Shown here piece by piece: positions 1 to 10,680 of a DNA stretch of 26,173 nucleotides (position 1 is the stretch's first letter; each line of letters opens with the position of its first letter). Under the pieces are notes generated by a model. It saw nothing but the letters and a program-made list of their open reading frames with translations, did no database searches and was not told the origin of the DNA. The position numbers and the translations under genes were made by a program. Origin of the DNA: Pleurobrachia bachei (Eukaryota > Ctenophora > Tentaculata > Cydippida > Pleurobrachiidae); assembly GCA_000695325.1 (NCBI GenBank), contig AVPN01000164.1, positions 14,596 through 40,768 on the forward strand. Direction: 5' to 3'.

Positions 1-647
1 ACAGATTACGCCAACGTTTTCAAGCGAGCCAATGAATGACTACTGATAGCTTTACCCAACGTCACTCAAGGGTGATTACTCCAGTCGAATATACAAATCT
101 CAAGTTTTCATCTGACGAGTTTCTGGAATAGAACTGCACCTAGCCTCCCTGACAAGATGATAGACAGCTCTCTTGGTCCCTGTGACTTAACATGCCTTTA
201 TTGCCTGGCGTATAAATGACGAGTGGAAAAGGAATCTTGCTGTGAGAAGGGAGTCATATCGTTACCCAGTACCCCTCCACCGCCTTCAGAATGCGTTAAA
301 CTCTTGACTTCTCATACTGCACTGAGATAAATCAGGAAGGCCAGAGCGTACAACATGGGTAGGGAGATAGTGAGAGGTAGGCTAGGAACGGATGTCGATG
401 TCATGACATGTCATGTCAGCGTTTCCCAATCTTGCTACCATTTCCTCGAACTTCGCCCGTAGGGCGAGCGGGCCTACTAGTTTAAATCTAAGATATTATA
501 GTTCCTAGTAGCCATTCTTGAATTCTCTAAGAACTTTACTGAATTAGTTAACTGTGAGGCCCATTATATCTTAGCTTAGTCCGTTCCTCTCAACCAATTT
601 CTAGCGCCCCTCTTTATCTCGACAGGTACCTTCCTACTACCCTACAG
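1..647. other. No gene recognised at left edge
   Basis: I could not identify an exon here on either strand. The membrane-protein gene that follows needs an upstream exon ending in phase 1, and the myotubularin gene on the minus strand needs downstream exons, but neither is convincing here. A perfect 14-bp palindrome (CATGACATGTCATG) lies at 402-415; its role is unknown. Confidence 0.5.
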
Positions 648-1414
648 AACATGGCATTACCTGCAGTTGTAGCCCAGTACCCTGCAGCAGTCAGTGTTGG
701 TCTATCTGGGACAATACAACCAGCACTATCCGAGTAGGATATTTCGATTTGGGGTCTACAGGACAATCTGGTGTGTCTGTTAAAATTGGGTATGAGGACA
801 ATCCACATGTGTTCAATATCAGCACTACTATACAAGGTAGGTGCCTGTCAGGAACCGACCGAAACAAGTAAACAACCAATCAGGGTCCAGTATTTCCTAA
901 TTCGGTCGGTTCCTAGTGCCTCTCTGAGGCGCTCTCTCCTCGTTTAACCGAGCCGTCTAGCATGTCTAGATACTTTCTAACAGATTTATTGAAGCCAGCT
1001 TGAAAGCTTGCAACAATGGTTGTATTAACTACCCCCACACTTTCAGAGTCCCTCGTTTCAATAGTAGAGGATGGTAACATAACCTGCACACTGCTCCCTG
1101 CCTACTACAGCTCCATGATCCACCTAAACCACACCACCCTCACTACCAACAATAGTGGGATTGTAACCGCCCCTGTTACCCCTCCAGTCCTCTGTGTCCA
1201 CTATGTCTTGGATGATGAAAATGAGGTATGGAGCTACCCGTCCCTGGTACTAGGCGAGGAGGATCAGGGGTCGGAGAAGGAGAATAGTGATGAAGGTAGG
1301 GATGAGGTGCAGTTGGTGATGATAGTAGGGATTGTGGTTGGAGGGGTCGTGGTTGTGAGTGTGGTGGTGGCCTTCGCATTTGTGTGCCTCAAAAAACAGA
1401 GGGATAACAGTTGA
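648..1414 (+). CDS. Type I transmembrane glycoprotein, last two exons (partial)
   Basis: Two exons are supported: 648-836 (acceptor ...ctacag, donor G|gtaggt) and 1047-1414 (acceptor ...ctttcag), ending at a TGA at 1412-1414. Both junctions are phase 1 and join in frame, the usual arrangement for extracellular modules such as Ig or fibronectin domains. The first exon encodes a cysteine-rich stretch (HGITCSCSPVPCSSQCWS) and, with the second, carries several N-glycosylation sequons (NTTS, NIST, NITC, NHTT, NNSG). The last exon then has an acidic, charged juxtamembrane stretch, one strongly hydrophobic segment (about 24 residues, from VQLVMIVGIVVGG) and a short basic tail LKKQRDNS with no signalling motif. 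The signal peptide and N-terminal exons must lie left of the window. The family is not recognised; an adhesion or receptor-like protein is inferred. The gene converges on the myotubularin gene. Confidence 0.6.
850..914. repeat. 65-bp foldback element with 14-bp perfect inverted ends
   Basis: AGGAACCGACCGAA at 850-863 is the exact reverse complement of TTCGGTCGGTTCCT at 901-914. The element lies in the intron of the membrane-protein gene. Its inner segments (AACAACCAATCAG and the stretch at 884-912) recur in an RTEL1 intron at 21331-21414, so it belongs to a dispersed family. It looks like a short MITE or internal-deletion derivative. Confidence 0.6.
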
Positions 1415-1652
1415 TCCTCTCTCTGTTGTGCGAGGGGTGCAGGTGTGGACTAGTCTGACATTTGGATCAATTGTACTATAGTACTATGCACTCTGCAGTC
1501 CAATGATATGACATTGACTTACACCAATTAAATTTGGGATAAAAAGATAAGAGACAAGAGTAAAAGGACAATAAGCTGAAGTAGGAGACAGATGAAAAAG
1601 AAACTATCAACCCTGATAGAAAAGATGTAATAGATTCCCAGCTGATAAATAC

Positions 1653-3773
1653 CTTTTGATCTAAAGCTGACAGTTTTCTTGACCGTTTCATCCGAAACAG
1701 AGGCAGGCACCACGAAGAACTCAGGGTAACTGTCAATCAGGGCGAACCCTTTGTTTATCGTACACACTCTCCACTTGCTAAATAAGGGTGATCTGTTAGT
1801 GTTGGTCACCGCTGTTATTCTATTGCAAGCTATTATAGCGCGGAGGGGTAACTTCATTACCAAATGTTAGTGGGTTCGGATCTAGGTAACATGATTTCAG
1901 GAAACTGGCCCAATATATGAAAAAAGTGTAGATGTATCAAAAGACTAAGCGAATGTTCCCTACCTATTCTCTTTGATGGCTCCAAGTCTCTTATATTCGT
2001 TATCAAAGTTATACACCTCCCAACCGTTTTCCTTGAATTTCTTCTTAAAATCAAAAGCAAATAACCGTCCACCGTCATCGATGAAGGCGGTCTTCATAAG
2101 CGTGCTGTACAGGTCTTTCTTTCTCTCCTGGAATATTAAATTTAGATGGTTGTGGTGATGGTCAAGTGGTAAACACTTGTTAGGTTTAGAAATCTGAAAT
2201 GTTAGGCGAGCCGATTTTGTACGAGGATATGAGCCCTGGAGCTTGTGCTGGTTTGTGCTATAATTGCCCAGATCACTATTTCAACTTACGTTTTTGTCGA
2301 ATGTAAATTGGACAGTTAGAAAGTGTTTACACTTGATCTCCAGTCTGAAATTGCTATCGTTAGATTTCACCAAAATGATATATTCTGATGTTTTTACGGA
2401 AAACTATCGATCATGTGTTTTAATTCTCTACTAGAACTCATAAACTGATAATTGGTTTCCCGACAGAGATGTGCGTCCAAAATTGTATTATTTCATTTTC
2501 AACTCACATATAACTCTTTTCACTCTGATACCGCTTATCAATGGCCTGTATTGAGTGAATAGGAATATCAATATCGTGAGGTTCTCCCTCTGCAGCCGTA
2601 AAGAAGAGTCTGTAGTTGGTTAGTTTGAGCTGGCCTCTTATCCTTCCATCGTTACTTGGATCTATACACTCCACTTCGGGATCTGGGGTGAGAGAAGTGT
2701 GTGAGAGGGGGGGTTAGAGACGTGTGTGAGAGGGATAGTGAAAAGCTAGGGAGTGTAGAGATAGCCCCCTAGAACAGTAGAAAGAATATTTTAGAAAGGG
2801 TTGTAAAGCAAGATTGAGAAGGATGGGACTACTACTGCAGAGGAATAGTGAATTGAGTAGGCACCACCAAAACATCACGAACTGTTTACTGTGCTTCATA
2901 AAACTTGTAACTGCAGGGACACAGGATAATTTACACAGAAGTTAAATGTAACTGCGCGGCGCTATCGGCGCGTAAATGCTCCACTTTTATTACATCCAAC
3001 GCCCCGCGCTTTCCAGCAAGTCATTGGGCCTGTCTGAACAGTAATTTGTGTACCATCTGCGTGAACAATCACTTGTTTACTTTTCAGCAATCTACTATCT
3101 CGAGAATCAAAGATTTCGTGAAAAACAAGCAGTCCTTACATATTACTCGCTTCGATTTCTTGGGAGTATAAAGCCCACAAAATAGTACAGAGATTCCGAG
3201 TTTGGAATTCTCGACCGGTTGAGAGGGAAGTTTTGGCCTAGGTCTAACTGATCGGCGAATTGAACGCCGGAGGGTATTCTTTAAGTATGGCTGGTATTTG
3301 GAGAAGCCTGAAAACAAATTCTAGTGACAATACAGAGAGGTAGGAGTTAGGATTAGGCAGATCAGTTGGGATCATGAAATGATTTTAGGATCCAATTCTC
3401 ACCCTGTAGATCACGTAGTTTTAGTTCCTCTCCAGGTAACAGAGTAAAGGTACCATGATGTGTGGTTTGACTGACCTCTGCTACTTCCACGCCTCGTGAT
3501 AGCTCCTCCAGTATAGTTTCACTTACACCTGACGGAGAGAGAGGAGGTTGGTACGGGAGGGTGTGGACTGTGGAGGGTACGGGGGAGAGATAGGGGGTCG
3601 TGTGGAGGGTACAGAGCTGAGCGGGGAGGTGGAGGGAGAGAGGGTGTAGGTTAGGGACAATATTCTGTCCCTCCATATTTCCTGCGTAAACAGAAGATGT
3701 AACGATTGCTCACTATTTGTGGTCAATTTTTCATTGTTGTACCTGGTATATCATTCTCCTCTACATTCGCCAT
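1653..3773 (-). CDS. Myotubularin-related phosphoinositide 3-phosphatase, N-terminal exons (partial)
   Basis: Six exons join in phase on the minus strand: 3773-3743 (start ATG, MANVEENDIP), 3528-3403, 2682-2508, 2344-2290, 2127-1964 and 1792-1653, giving 230 codons plus one base. The product carries the linker motif TLLPGEELKLRDL, then a PH-GRAM domain (GQLKLTNYRLFF, LEIKCKHFLTVQFTF), then the start of the myotubularin phosphatase domain (LFAFDFKKKFKENGWEVY, YPEFFVVPASVSDETVKK, SFRSKG). Known members dephosphorylate PI3P and PI(3,5)P2 on endosomal membranes, with PH-GRAM binding the lipid. The order and spacing resemble MTM1/MTMR1/MTMR2. The last donor seen (G|gtattta, phase 1) should join an exon starting near RIPVLSW, but no such exon and no catalytic CxxGWDRT exon is visible between 1 and 1652. 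The rest lies beyond the left edge, or the gene is broken. Active enzyme versus pseudophosphatase cannot be judged. Confidence 0.85.
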
Positions 3774-5100
3774 TACTCCCTCACAATTAGGGGACTTCTC
3801 TTCAGGTGGCTATTAATTTTTAGCTTGACTTGATAACCTTACATCGCTAGCTAATAAAAGGAGTATAGTTGTTTAGTACTGGGCAATGGTCACGGGGGGT
3901 GTATGTTTCTGAAACCCATTGCATTCATCCTTTGATCTCTCTATTCCTACGTTCCCTCTACTAGCCTCACAACCACTTCACAATGATTCACCCCCGTGTA
4001 TCATTGTTGGGGACTGAGCTTCAACAGATGGCAGATAATAATGGAAGTATGGATAGTATAATTCATGTCGGATATTGATTGTTGGTAGCTAAAACAACTG
4101 CACATTGTTATTGTTAGTGAGGACTGAGGTGTTAGACCCCCACGCAGTGTATGTCTTACTATGTGTGAGATCATATTACTGCGACTACATATCAATAAGC
4201 TCTGCAAACTCTCGCTAACGCCAGCAGGAGGGACATTATTGCCTAGCTAGACCCCCTTTTCGCGAGCTCCGTAAAAGAGGGGTCCTGAGCTGGGTTAGAA
4301 CGTAACCGGAATTATGATCATAAATTGCTCCTCAGTCCTCTCTGCCCAGACTACCAGTCTACTACTACCAGACTCGACGCCCTGTTTCCAATTGAACGAG
4401 GCCAAGTTACAAGTACCAAGTGGCAAGGGCTAAGATCTTGCACGATCTTGCGAGGAAATGAAATATTAACGACCAAAAAAAAAAACGTCTTCTTTAGTTC
4501 AAGAAGTTTGTGTGAATTAACAAATAATCGCTGATGGGGACTGATGTTATGTTATGCAGCATTTTCGGAACGTGATCTTGCAGCAGCCGTACTGCGCGTC
4601 GTCCCGTCGTCCCGTGGTCAGCGACTATTGAAATGCTAACCATAGCTGGAAACTACATCGCGAGATTACTCTCTCGTTACATTGCAATTCGTTTCACTTT
4701 TGTTTGTCTCGGAAAACTACATCGCGCTCTCTCTACAACACGCTCTCCCCATATATTTTGTATGAAAGGGTGTGCTAGTCACGTGACTGAGAGAGAGCGC
4801 CGCGCGCGTTCTCACCCTACACGCGGCTAGACATTCTCACCCTGCACGCTCCGAAAAGAGAGCATTACAGTTATTATTATTATTAATAATTCTATAATAC
4901 ACTCCATTTTGTGAGCAAAAAAAGGGTCAACCTTAAGGTGTTTAGTAGCATAGACTCCAAAGGCGGTTACAGTTAACAGTGGTGCAGGATGAAAATGAAA
5001 ATGAACTTCAACATTTATAATAGAGTCATATAAGTGACTCTACCCGCTCTCACACTATAGACACATACAAATAAATTATATATATCCTACAAGGCTGAGA
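3774..5100. other. Intergenic; upstream region of the myotubularin gene
   Basis: No exon is convincing on either strand; the short open frames have no recognisable domain and no good splice context. Visible items are an imperfect direct repeat containing ACTACATCGCG (about 4650 and 4713), a GTCACGTGAC palindrome (E-box/USF-type core) at 4778-4787 and an AT-rich run around 4870-4900. The sequence left of 4870 is the likely promoter side of the myotubularin gene, by position only. Confidence 0.45.
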
Positions 5101-5135
5101 GGCTTAGAACTTCAGCAGTTTCCTAAAGCGGATGG

Positions 5136-5990
5136 TCCGTTATGTTTGCCACCCAAACAGCGCCCCACCGCCCACGAAATCCAAGAGTCGAGACGGGCAA
5201 CCCGGGACGGCCAAAAAATGATTAATATTAGCGAACTGCTTTTTTGACGTCGTAAACCGTTTTAGGCAACGCTTCGCTTTGGCATACGTTGCAGGCCCTT
5301 CAAGATGAAGGGCCTGGAAGGAATGCCGCGCGGGGGGGAATACATAATCAATCATATCTCCAGTTCCAGATAAGGTACAGAAATCGTTTTGGTGTCGTTA
5401 GAAAGAGAAAGATAATAGCTTTCAAATGCAGCCGGTTTCAAGTCTTTATCTTATCAGGAACAGGAGATATGAACCAAACTCCGCAAAATCGAGTGCGGTT
5501 GAACCAAAAAAATTCGAAATTTTATTGAAAATTTGAACAAAGGTGAACCTGTGACGTCACTTTTTGAAAACAACCCATTTTAAAACGGCTATTGCTCAGC
5601 TTCCTTAAGTCCAATTAACTTCTCTCAAAAACAGCAAGGTAGATAATTGTCAGATCTAACAGCTGGTGAAAAGATCAAGTCAAACGGACTTCAGGGGCCA
5701 AAGTTATAAGCATCGCCGTTTTTTCGACCGCAAAGTTATTTTCGACTTTTCTGAGCTCAGCCCAAACGAGCGCGCGGCTTTCCTTTCAATCCCCTCGTTG
5801 CGGGGTGGCGCGCATGAGGGGATTGCAGCGCATTCCAAGCAGCGCAAACGAGGGGGTTGCAGCGCCTTCCAACAAAAAAACTCGCTCTGGTTTTGAAAAT
5901 TTCAAATTTCAGAAACTTTATCGCGCGGCGCGGTTTGCGCTCACCGCAACGCAACGGAAAGATAAATAATCGGCGCGTTACATTGAATTC
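5136..5990. repeat. CpG-rich probable interspersed repeat with hairpin
   Basis: This stretch differs from its surroundings: rich in CpG, with internal repeats and no domain-bearing frame. It holds a strong hairpin (arms 5292-5302 and 5306-5316, loop AGA), a palindromic GTGACGTCAC at 5551-5560 (CRE/ATF-type site) and two diverged copies of a GAGGGGATTGCAGCGCATTCC-like unit around 5815-5872. No terminal repeats or target-site duplication could be fixed, so the limits are approximate and the class unknown. Confidence 0.35.
5281..5327. repeat. Hairpin inside the CpG-rich repeat
   Basis: CAGGCCCTTCA (5292-5302) and TGAAGGGCCTG (5306-5316) are perfect inverted copies around a 3-nt loop. Pairing partly extends outward through GGCAT (5281-5285) and ATGCC (5323-5327). 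It could be a structural part of a mobile element; a hairpin RNA is possible but unsupported. Confidence 0.55.
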
Positions 5991-6784
5991 CCCTTTTAGA
6001 TTATCAAAAAAGCAGAAAAATTCTTAAATTTGCAGAATTTAATAAATCGCTAACCTGTACAATAAATATACTTAATTTACAAAAACCTATACAAAATAAA
6101 TCTGTCACTCATATTTCACTTTGAGTGTAATAGCTGTGTCAGTGTCCGTCTCGCGTCAAAATATTTCGTAATATCCATATATTCAGCCCAGAGATAATAA
6201 TAAAACTATGTCAATCAAACATTCAGATTTTAAGATGCATTTTCACTTTTGTCTGATCCTGTCTGACAGTCTGGCACCGTGCCGGCGAGACAATTCATGG
6301 AGATTCGTACTCAGAAGTCATCATCATGTCGTTTAGTCAGTCAAACTTGACTGAAGCTGACTAAACTTTTTCTCCTCAGTTTCATACTACGGCTGATGTT
6401 CGTTTCTCCTCTTCTTGCCATTATCTGCAACGACCATTGAGGCAGCCACACGGACCACCTCAATAAATAGTTTTACGTTGTAGTTGATGAAAGTTTGTCC
6501 TTATAAAGGAGGAGTTGAAAACGCGCGCGCTAGGGACCTGCAGCGCATGTCAAGAGTCTATATATCTTTTCAAATCAAATTATTAAAATCACGCCGCTGC
6601 ACACATTTCGACCTTTTGGCAGCGAAAACGGATCATCTTGACGGGCAAACTGCGCGCAGACAGACACGTGACATTGTCAAGTGAGAGGCACACTCTCACA
6701 TCATGACCTCATGGGGAGCAGTGCAACTTTCGGATGAGGTTGTTTTGGTGAGATAAAATAGCCGGCAATTGCGGAAATCACACT
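5991..6784. other. Intergenic, no gene recognised
   Basis: Mostly AT-rich with one CpG-rich patch near 6510-6670. No exon, RNA gene or clear repeat was recognised before the tRNA. Confidence 0.4.
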
Positions 6785-6866
6785 GCTGCGATGGCCGAGT
6801 GGTTAAGGCGTTAGACTTGAAATCTAATGGGCAATGCCCGCGCAGGTTCGAACCCTGCTCGCAGCG
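6785..6866 (+). tRNA. tRNA-Ser (anticodon TGA)
   Basis: The 82-nt sequence folds as a class II tRNA. The acceptor stem GCTGCGA pairs with TCGCAGC, with discriminator G at 6866. The anticodon stem TTAGA/TCTAA encloses loop CTTGAAA, with anticodon TGA at 6818-6820, reading UCA serine codons. A long variable arm GGGC/GCCC is present, which is diagnostic for Ser or Leu tRNAs. The T arm GCAGG-TTCGAAC-CCTGC supplies the Pol III B box, and the D-arm region ATGGCCGAGTGGTTAAGGCG supplies the A box. No intron and no encoded CCA, as expected for a eukaryotic nuclear gene. It stands alone and appears intact. Confidence 0.97.
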
Positions 6867-6868
6867 GA

Positions 6869-6874
6869 TTTTTT
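6869..6874 (+). terminator. Pol III terminator of tRNA-Ser
   Basis: A run of six T residues begins three bases after the discriminator base, matching a normal RNA polymerase III terminator. Confidence 0.85.
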
Positions 6875-7172
6875 GCTGGACCTTTTGATGATAATAAAAT
6901 GACAAACAATCGATTTAAGAATGGTAAAACTTTTTAAAAGGATAATAAAAATAGAATCTTTATCCTAAATCAATTATATGTGTCCCCAGTTTTTCATAAA
7001 GAACTTACATCCGTGTTTGGCGAACACCCAGTCTAAAAAGTGTCTTTCTGAACCCTCGTTGCTCCCGGAGGGGAGTCAAACATTGTCTAGTGTCCACTGG
7101 ACAGTGTCAAGTGATATCTACAGTGATATCCTCATTCCTCTAGGTGAGTAAGTACCCCCACACTCAATAACT
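6875..7172. other. Intergenic between the tRNA and an unknown minus-strand gene
   Basis: No coding or RNA feature is seen here. It would hold the 3' UTR and polyadenylation region of the gene ending at 7173. Confidence 0.4.
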
Positions 7173-8417
7173 TTAATAGTGATGTACCCGTTTAGTTGAG
7201 AACCACTGTACGGGCCAGGTCCCATCTTTATGCATTTCAGACAGCCAGTTCTCTACCTATCAGGAGATGGGGACAGTGAGTTATTATATACACGGGGGAC
7301 AGTGAGTTATATAACTTGTAAGGGAGATGTGAAGTGTAATGTAGACCCATCTAAAATTTGCCATCCAGATAAACCAGACAGTATCAACTAACCTTCAGGT
7401 AGGCGTTGTGAGTTAGATCGGCATTTCCAGATCGTCTGAGGAAGTCAATATAGCGTTGTACTGTGAAGTCAGATTCACCAACCTGTCCCCCTTCCCCAGA
7501 TTTCGAACTATCGTCTGTTACTGGAAGCCTGGAAAATTGGATTGAGTTTGAAATTTTACATCACTAAAATGTTTCCAGCTTGTTTATGACACACTCACAC
7601 ACCACATGACAGTTTAGAAAGTTACCTCTTTGTTTCGCGATGATTAATTTTGACAGTGACCCGTATTGGTGAAGAGTACTCCTGACCGGGGCTCCCAGGA
7701 GACGTTGCTGTAATTGGAGGGAGGTCTTGATCCCTTCTCTTTTTATCTAGTCCTACTGCTGTTGCTACCTCTTGACCTAACTTTCTGAAGAGTGAAATGA
7801 GATAAACCATCTTCAAAAACTAATTGACCCATCTCTATCGAAAGAGTGAAGTGTTGACTGTTGCGTCGGACCCGGGTGGGATTGTAAAAATATTTTAAGT
7901 GTTCTAATCCAAGGGTGTGCAATCCAAGGGTGTGCTATTCAACATCAACTTACAAGTGGCTGCCGGTTAGGCGGTGATTAGGGGCTGTTGGTGTGGCTGC
8001 TGGTACTCGGTGTTTTAAAACCCTCCCATTCCTCCCTCCTGCTGAGTTCATCTGTTTGGGTCTGAAGGGCCGAGACCACATGGGGAATGAAACCTGGGAA
8101 TGGGGTTATTGGACCCGGTTATTGTGAGGAGTGTTGGGTAATTAGAGAGATAATTGGCTGTTAGGTCAATGGTGAGTTAATTGGATAATTAGGGTACCAT
8201 TAGGGGGATCAGTATAAAAACAGAAACACTGAACATGATCACAAACCTGTTGATCTTTAGAAAAGTTGGGTGTGCTTCTCGATAAGGTGGCTTGTGTTTG
8301 TAGGGTTGCATAGTTACTATAGAAACCGGCAGCTGACTTGTAGAGGGGGAAGTTTCGGGTGAGACTGCTGGTGATGTGTGTTGTCTTGGGACGGTTGTCT
8401 TGGAGGGGCTGGGATAT
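7173..8417 (-). CDS. Uncharacterised protein, 3' four exons (partial at 5' end)
   Basis: Four minus-strand exons join in phase: 8417-8247, 7784-7626, 7528-7393 and 7256-7173, ending in TAA at 7173-7175. Each has a pyrimidine-rich acceptor and a GT donor; phases run 2-2-2-0. The first exon seen is rich in Ser, Pro and Thr (RYPSPSKTTVPRQ) and then basic (YKHKPPYREAHPTFLKIN). The second carries KLGQEVATAVGLDKKRRDQD and VTVKINHRETKR. The last two carry SDFTVQRYIDFLRRSGNAD and the C-terminus ENWLSEMHKDGTWPVQWF. No signal peptide, membrane segment or known catalytic motif is visible, and I do not recognise the family. The frame stays open upstream to an ATG at 8606-8608, so the first exon may begin there instead of at the acceptor near 8418. 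The splice-phase consistency is the main evidence that this is a gene. Confidence 0.6.
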
Positions 8418-8608
8418 CTGTAGAAGGGATATTGAGGATCAAGATAGTTCTTCTTTAGAACACACTTCCAGATCCAAGAATTAGAATCTCCATTAGGGTC
8501 GCATACTGCATAGTAACTAGCGACTCTAGTTAGGGGGAAGGTGATGGGTGGTAGTAGTACCTGGATCATACTGATTTGTTTTGGGAAGGATCTCCTATGC
8601 TCATACAT

Positions 8609-9919
8609 GGTACCACTGCTAGTAACACTGGGCCCGTGTGAACAACATGTCTACTACTGCTGCTGTGCCATCAAGTGTTGAGCTGAGGAGGGGGGGAGGG
8701 GGGGACTGGTGAAAAGAGACACCATAAACAGTCCTAATATTGAAAATCATAACTGAACAATTTGTATGGACAAGCTGCAACCCCTAGCTCCTAGCTAGTA
8801 GAGGCTAAGACTGGTAAACTACGGAGGGTATGATTGATACTATCAATAGAATGATTGTTCAATCTGATTCCTAGAACGGCCGACTACTACGGGACTTGTG
8901 TATACAACTGAAGAACACATTACTCGTTAGTCAAGAGAGATATCATGGATGGATAGATGGAGAGAGAGAGGGAGAGGGAGAGAGAGAGAAAGAGAGAGTG
9001 AATATTGTAAAGTAGTGTACGGAATAACATACGGAAGACACCTTACAACCCTCTACATATATCAGTAAATAATAGGCTAACTGCAGAATACATTTCTAAC
9101 TGCAGATTCTCTTCTCTACTCCCCTCTCTCTATCTCTGTAAGCTCTCAGAATGTGCAATAACAACATGCATTTGTGGCAAAATAAGTTATCGGGGGACAT
9201 TCGAGCCCCAATATTACCCGACATCCAGCCCTCTATAACTGCCTACTGCACACTTAGAGAAAGGGAGAGAGAGATAGAGAGTAGGGATCTGCAGACACAA
9301 AAAGCAAAAAGGATGGGCTTGTTCAATAGCACGGGTGGTAAAACAAAGAGTCAACTACACACACACACACACTACAATGACGAGAACAGAGAGAACTGAT
9401 AAAGGCCGGCGAGACCAGACTAAACATATTCGATTTCGTATTTACTGAGTGATATATATTTATGTGTGTGTGTGTGTGTGGGTCGAGCTGCTGCTAGGGG
9501 GTTGCTATGACAGCAAATTTCCCCGATAAGTGTGAGTAGGAGCGGGATGGAGAAGAGGAGAGAGATGGAGAAGAGAGAGAGAAAGAGAGAGAACAAGGAA
9601 AGATCAATGAAACTAAATATAAATCTGCTATATCAGTTGTCAAAATATAGTCGGGTAATTGCTGACAGGTGAGGGTTTCAATATCAAAGACTCGAGACAG
9701 AGTTTGTAAAGGAGAAACAATAGCTGTTGTGCGTCAAAAAGTGTGTGGGTTCCACAGAATAGCCTTTACATGACATATTAGCAGTACTAAATTAGTTGGC
9801 AGACTCCTCCGTTCACACCTTATACGGATACCGAACAAAGCGTAACTGCTGTTCAATGGAAATGTAATAAGACTTACCGAGAGGACATCCTTCCGCCACA
9901 TCCCCTGCATCACACCCTC
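8609..9919. other. Gene-poor stretch with microsatellites
   Basis: No exon could be supported. The stretch contains (GA)-rich runs at about 8959-8999 and 9547-9592, a short (CA) run near 9357-9372 and a (TG) run at 9463-9480. A good donor (CTCTCG|gtaagt on the minus strand, just left of 9900) follows a short ATG-initiated frame MQGMWRKDVLS. That could be a first exon of the gene ending at 7173, but this is unproven. Confidence 0.4.
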
Positions 9920-10156
9920 CTAGTTCCACTTGGAGTACCTCTCACCCCGGGTAGATGGTCTGGAGGGAGGCTGCTCTGGAGTAGATGGTCGGGAGGGAGG
10001 CTGAACTGGGCTGGATGTTGATTGGGGAGGCTGCTTTGGGCTGGATGTTGATTGGGGAGGGCGCTTTGGGGTAGATGGGGCTGGAAGGTCCTTTGGGGTA
10101 GATTTTGGAGGTGTAGACAGATTTGGCGTTACTGTCTGTCGACTGTCGAGAGGGAG
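9920..10156 (-). repeat. 30-bp minisatellite encoding a proline-rich frame
   Basis: About five 30-bp units occur between roughly 9951 and 10110. On the minus strand they keep one frame open as 10-residue units of the type PKQPPQSTSS and PEQPPSRPST. The open stretch runs from a possible acceptor (cgccag at about 10157) to TAG at 9920-9922. A possible donor (G|gtgaga) would instead end it at 9946. Because the unit length is a multiple of three and the frame stays open, this may be a coding exon of a low-complexity protein, but no flanking exon could be joined with confidence. Confidence 0.35.
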
Positions 10157-10476
10157 CTGGCGAATTTATCCCTTGGAAGCTTGCTCGTGAACAGGAACAA
10201 CAGCTGTTAGGGAGGAAGGGTGAGGTGAATAATCAGATATAGTTTCACAATACATATATACGTACTTGGTTAAACACTTCTGCCAAATCTACGTAGCTTA
10301 CGTGGCAATAGCACCAAACTATCTCCCTTGCGTGATATATGAAGAAAGTTTTTAGTGCATTGGTATCTAATATCAATCCACCGGGTCTCGGGACTTACAG
10401 GGCTAATACTCTAAGTCATTGGGAATACACTCTTCATGATCTACAACAGCTGCGTTCGATATGCCTGTTGATGCCC

Positions 10477-10527
10477 CCCTCTCTCTCTCTTTCTCTCTCT
10501 CTCTTTCTCGCTCTCTTTCTCTCTCAC
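10477..10527. repeat. (CT)n microsatellite
   Basis: A CT-rich run of about 50 bp with a few interruptions lies just upstream of the GPCR open frame. It could act as a polypyrimidine tract or simply be a microsatellite. Confidence 0.8.
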
Positions 10528-10680
10528 CTCCATGTGCTCTAAATTGTTGTGGACATGTGCGCATGTGAATAGAATTAGACTGTTTGCTTACACAATCATT
10601 CTGGATCGTATGTCTTTTAACTACCTCCACGTAGCTATTTCTTATGTCTTAAATAATCTCTCTTCTTGTCACCAGACAAT

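Noticed and set aside
3529-3676. Upstream extension of myotubularin exon 2 to the ATG at 3676
   Set aside because: The stretch is pyrimidine-rich intron on the coding strand. A phase-matched exon 1 with ATG at 3773 explains the start better.
4778-4787. GTCACGTGAC as a specific promoter element
   Set aside because: The CACGTG core recurs at several places, including within RTEL1 introns and exons, so no specific role can be claimed.
10403-10630. Minus-strand frame with Glu-Arg repeats
   Set aside because: Translation of a CT microsatellite; no splice or domain support.
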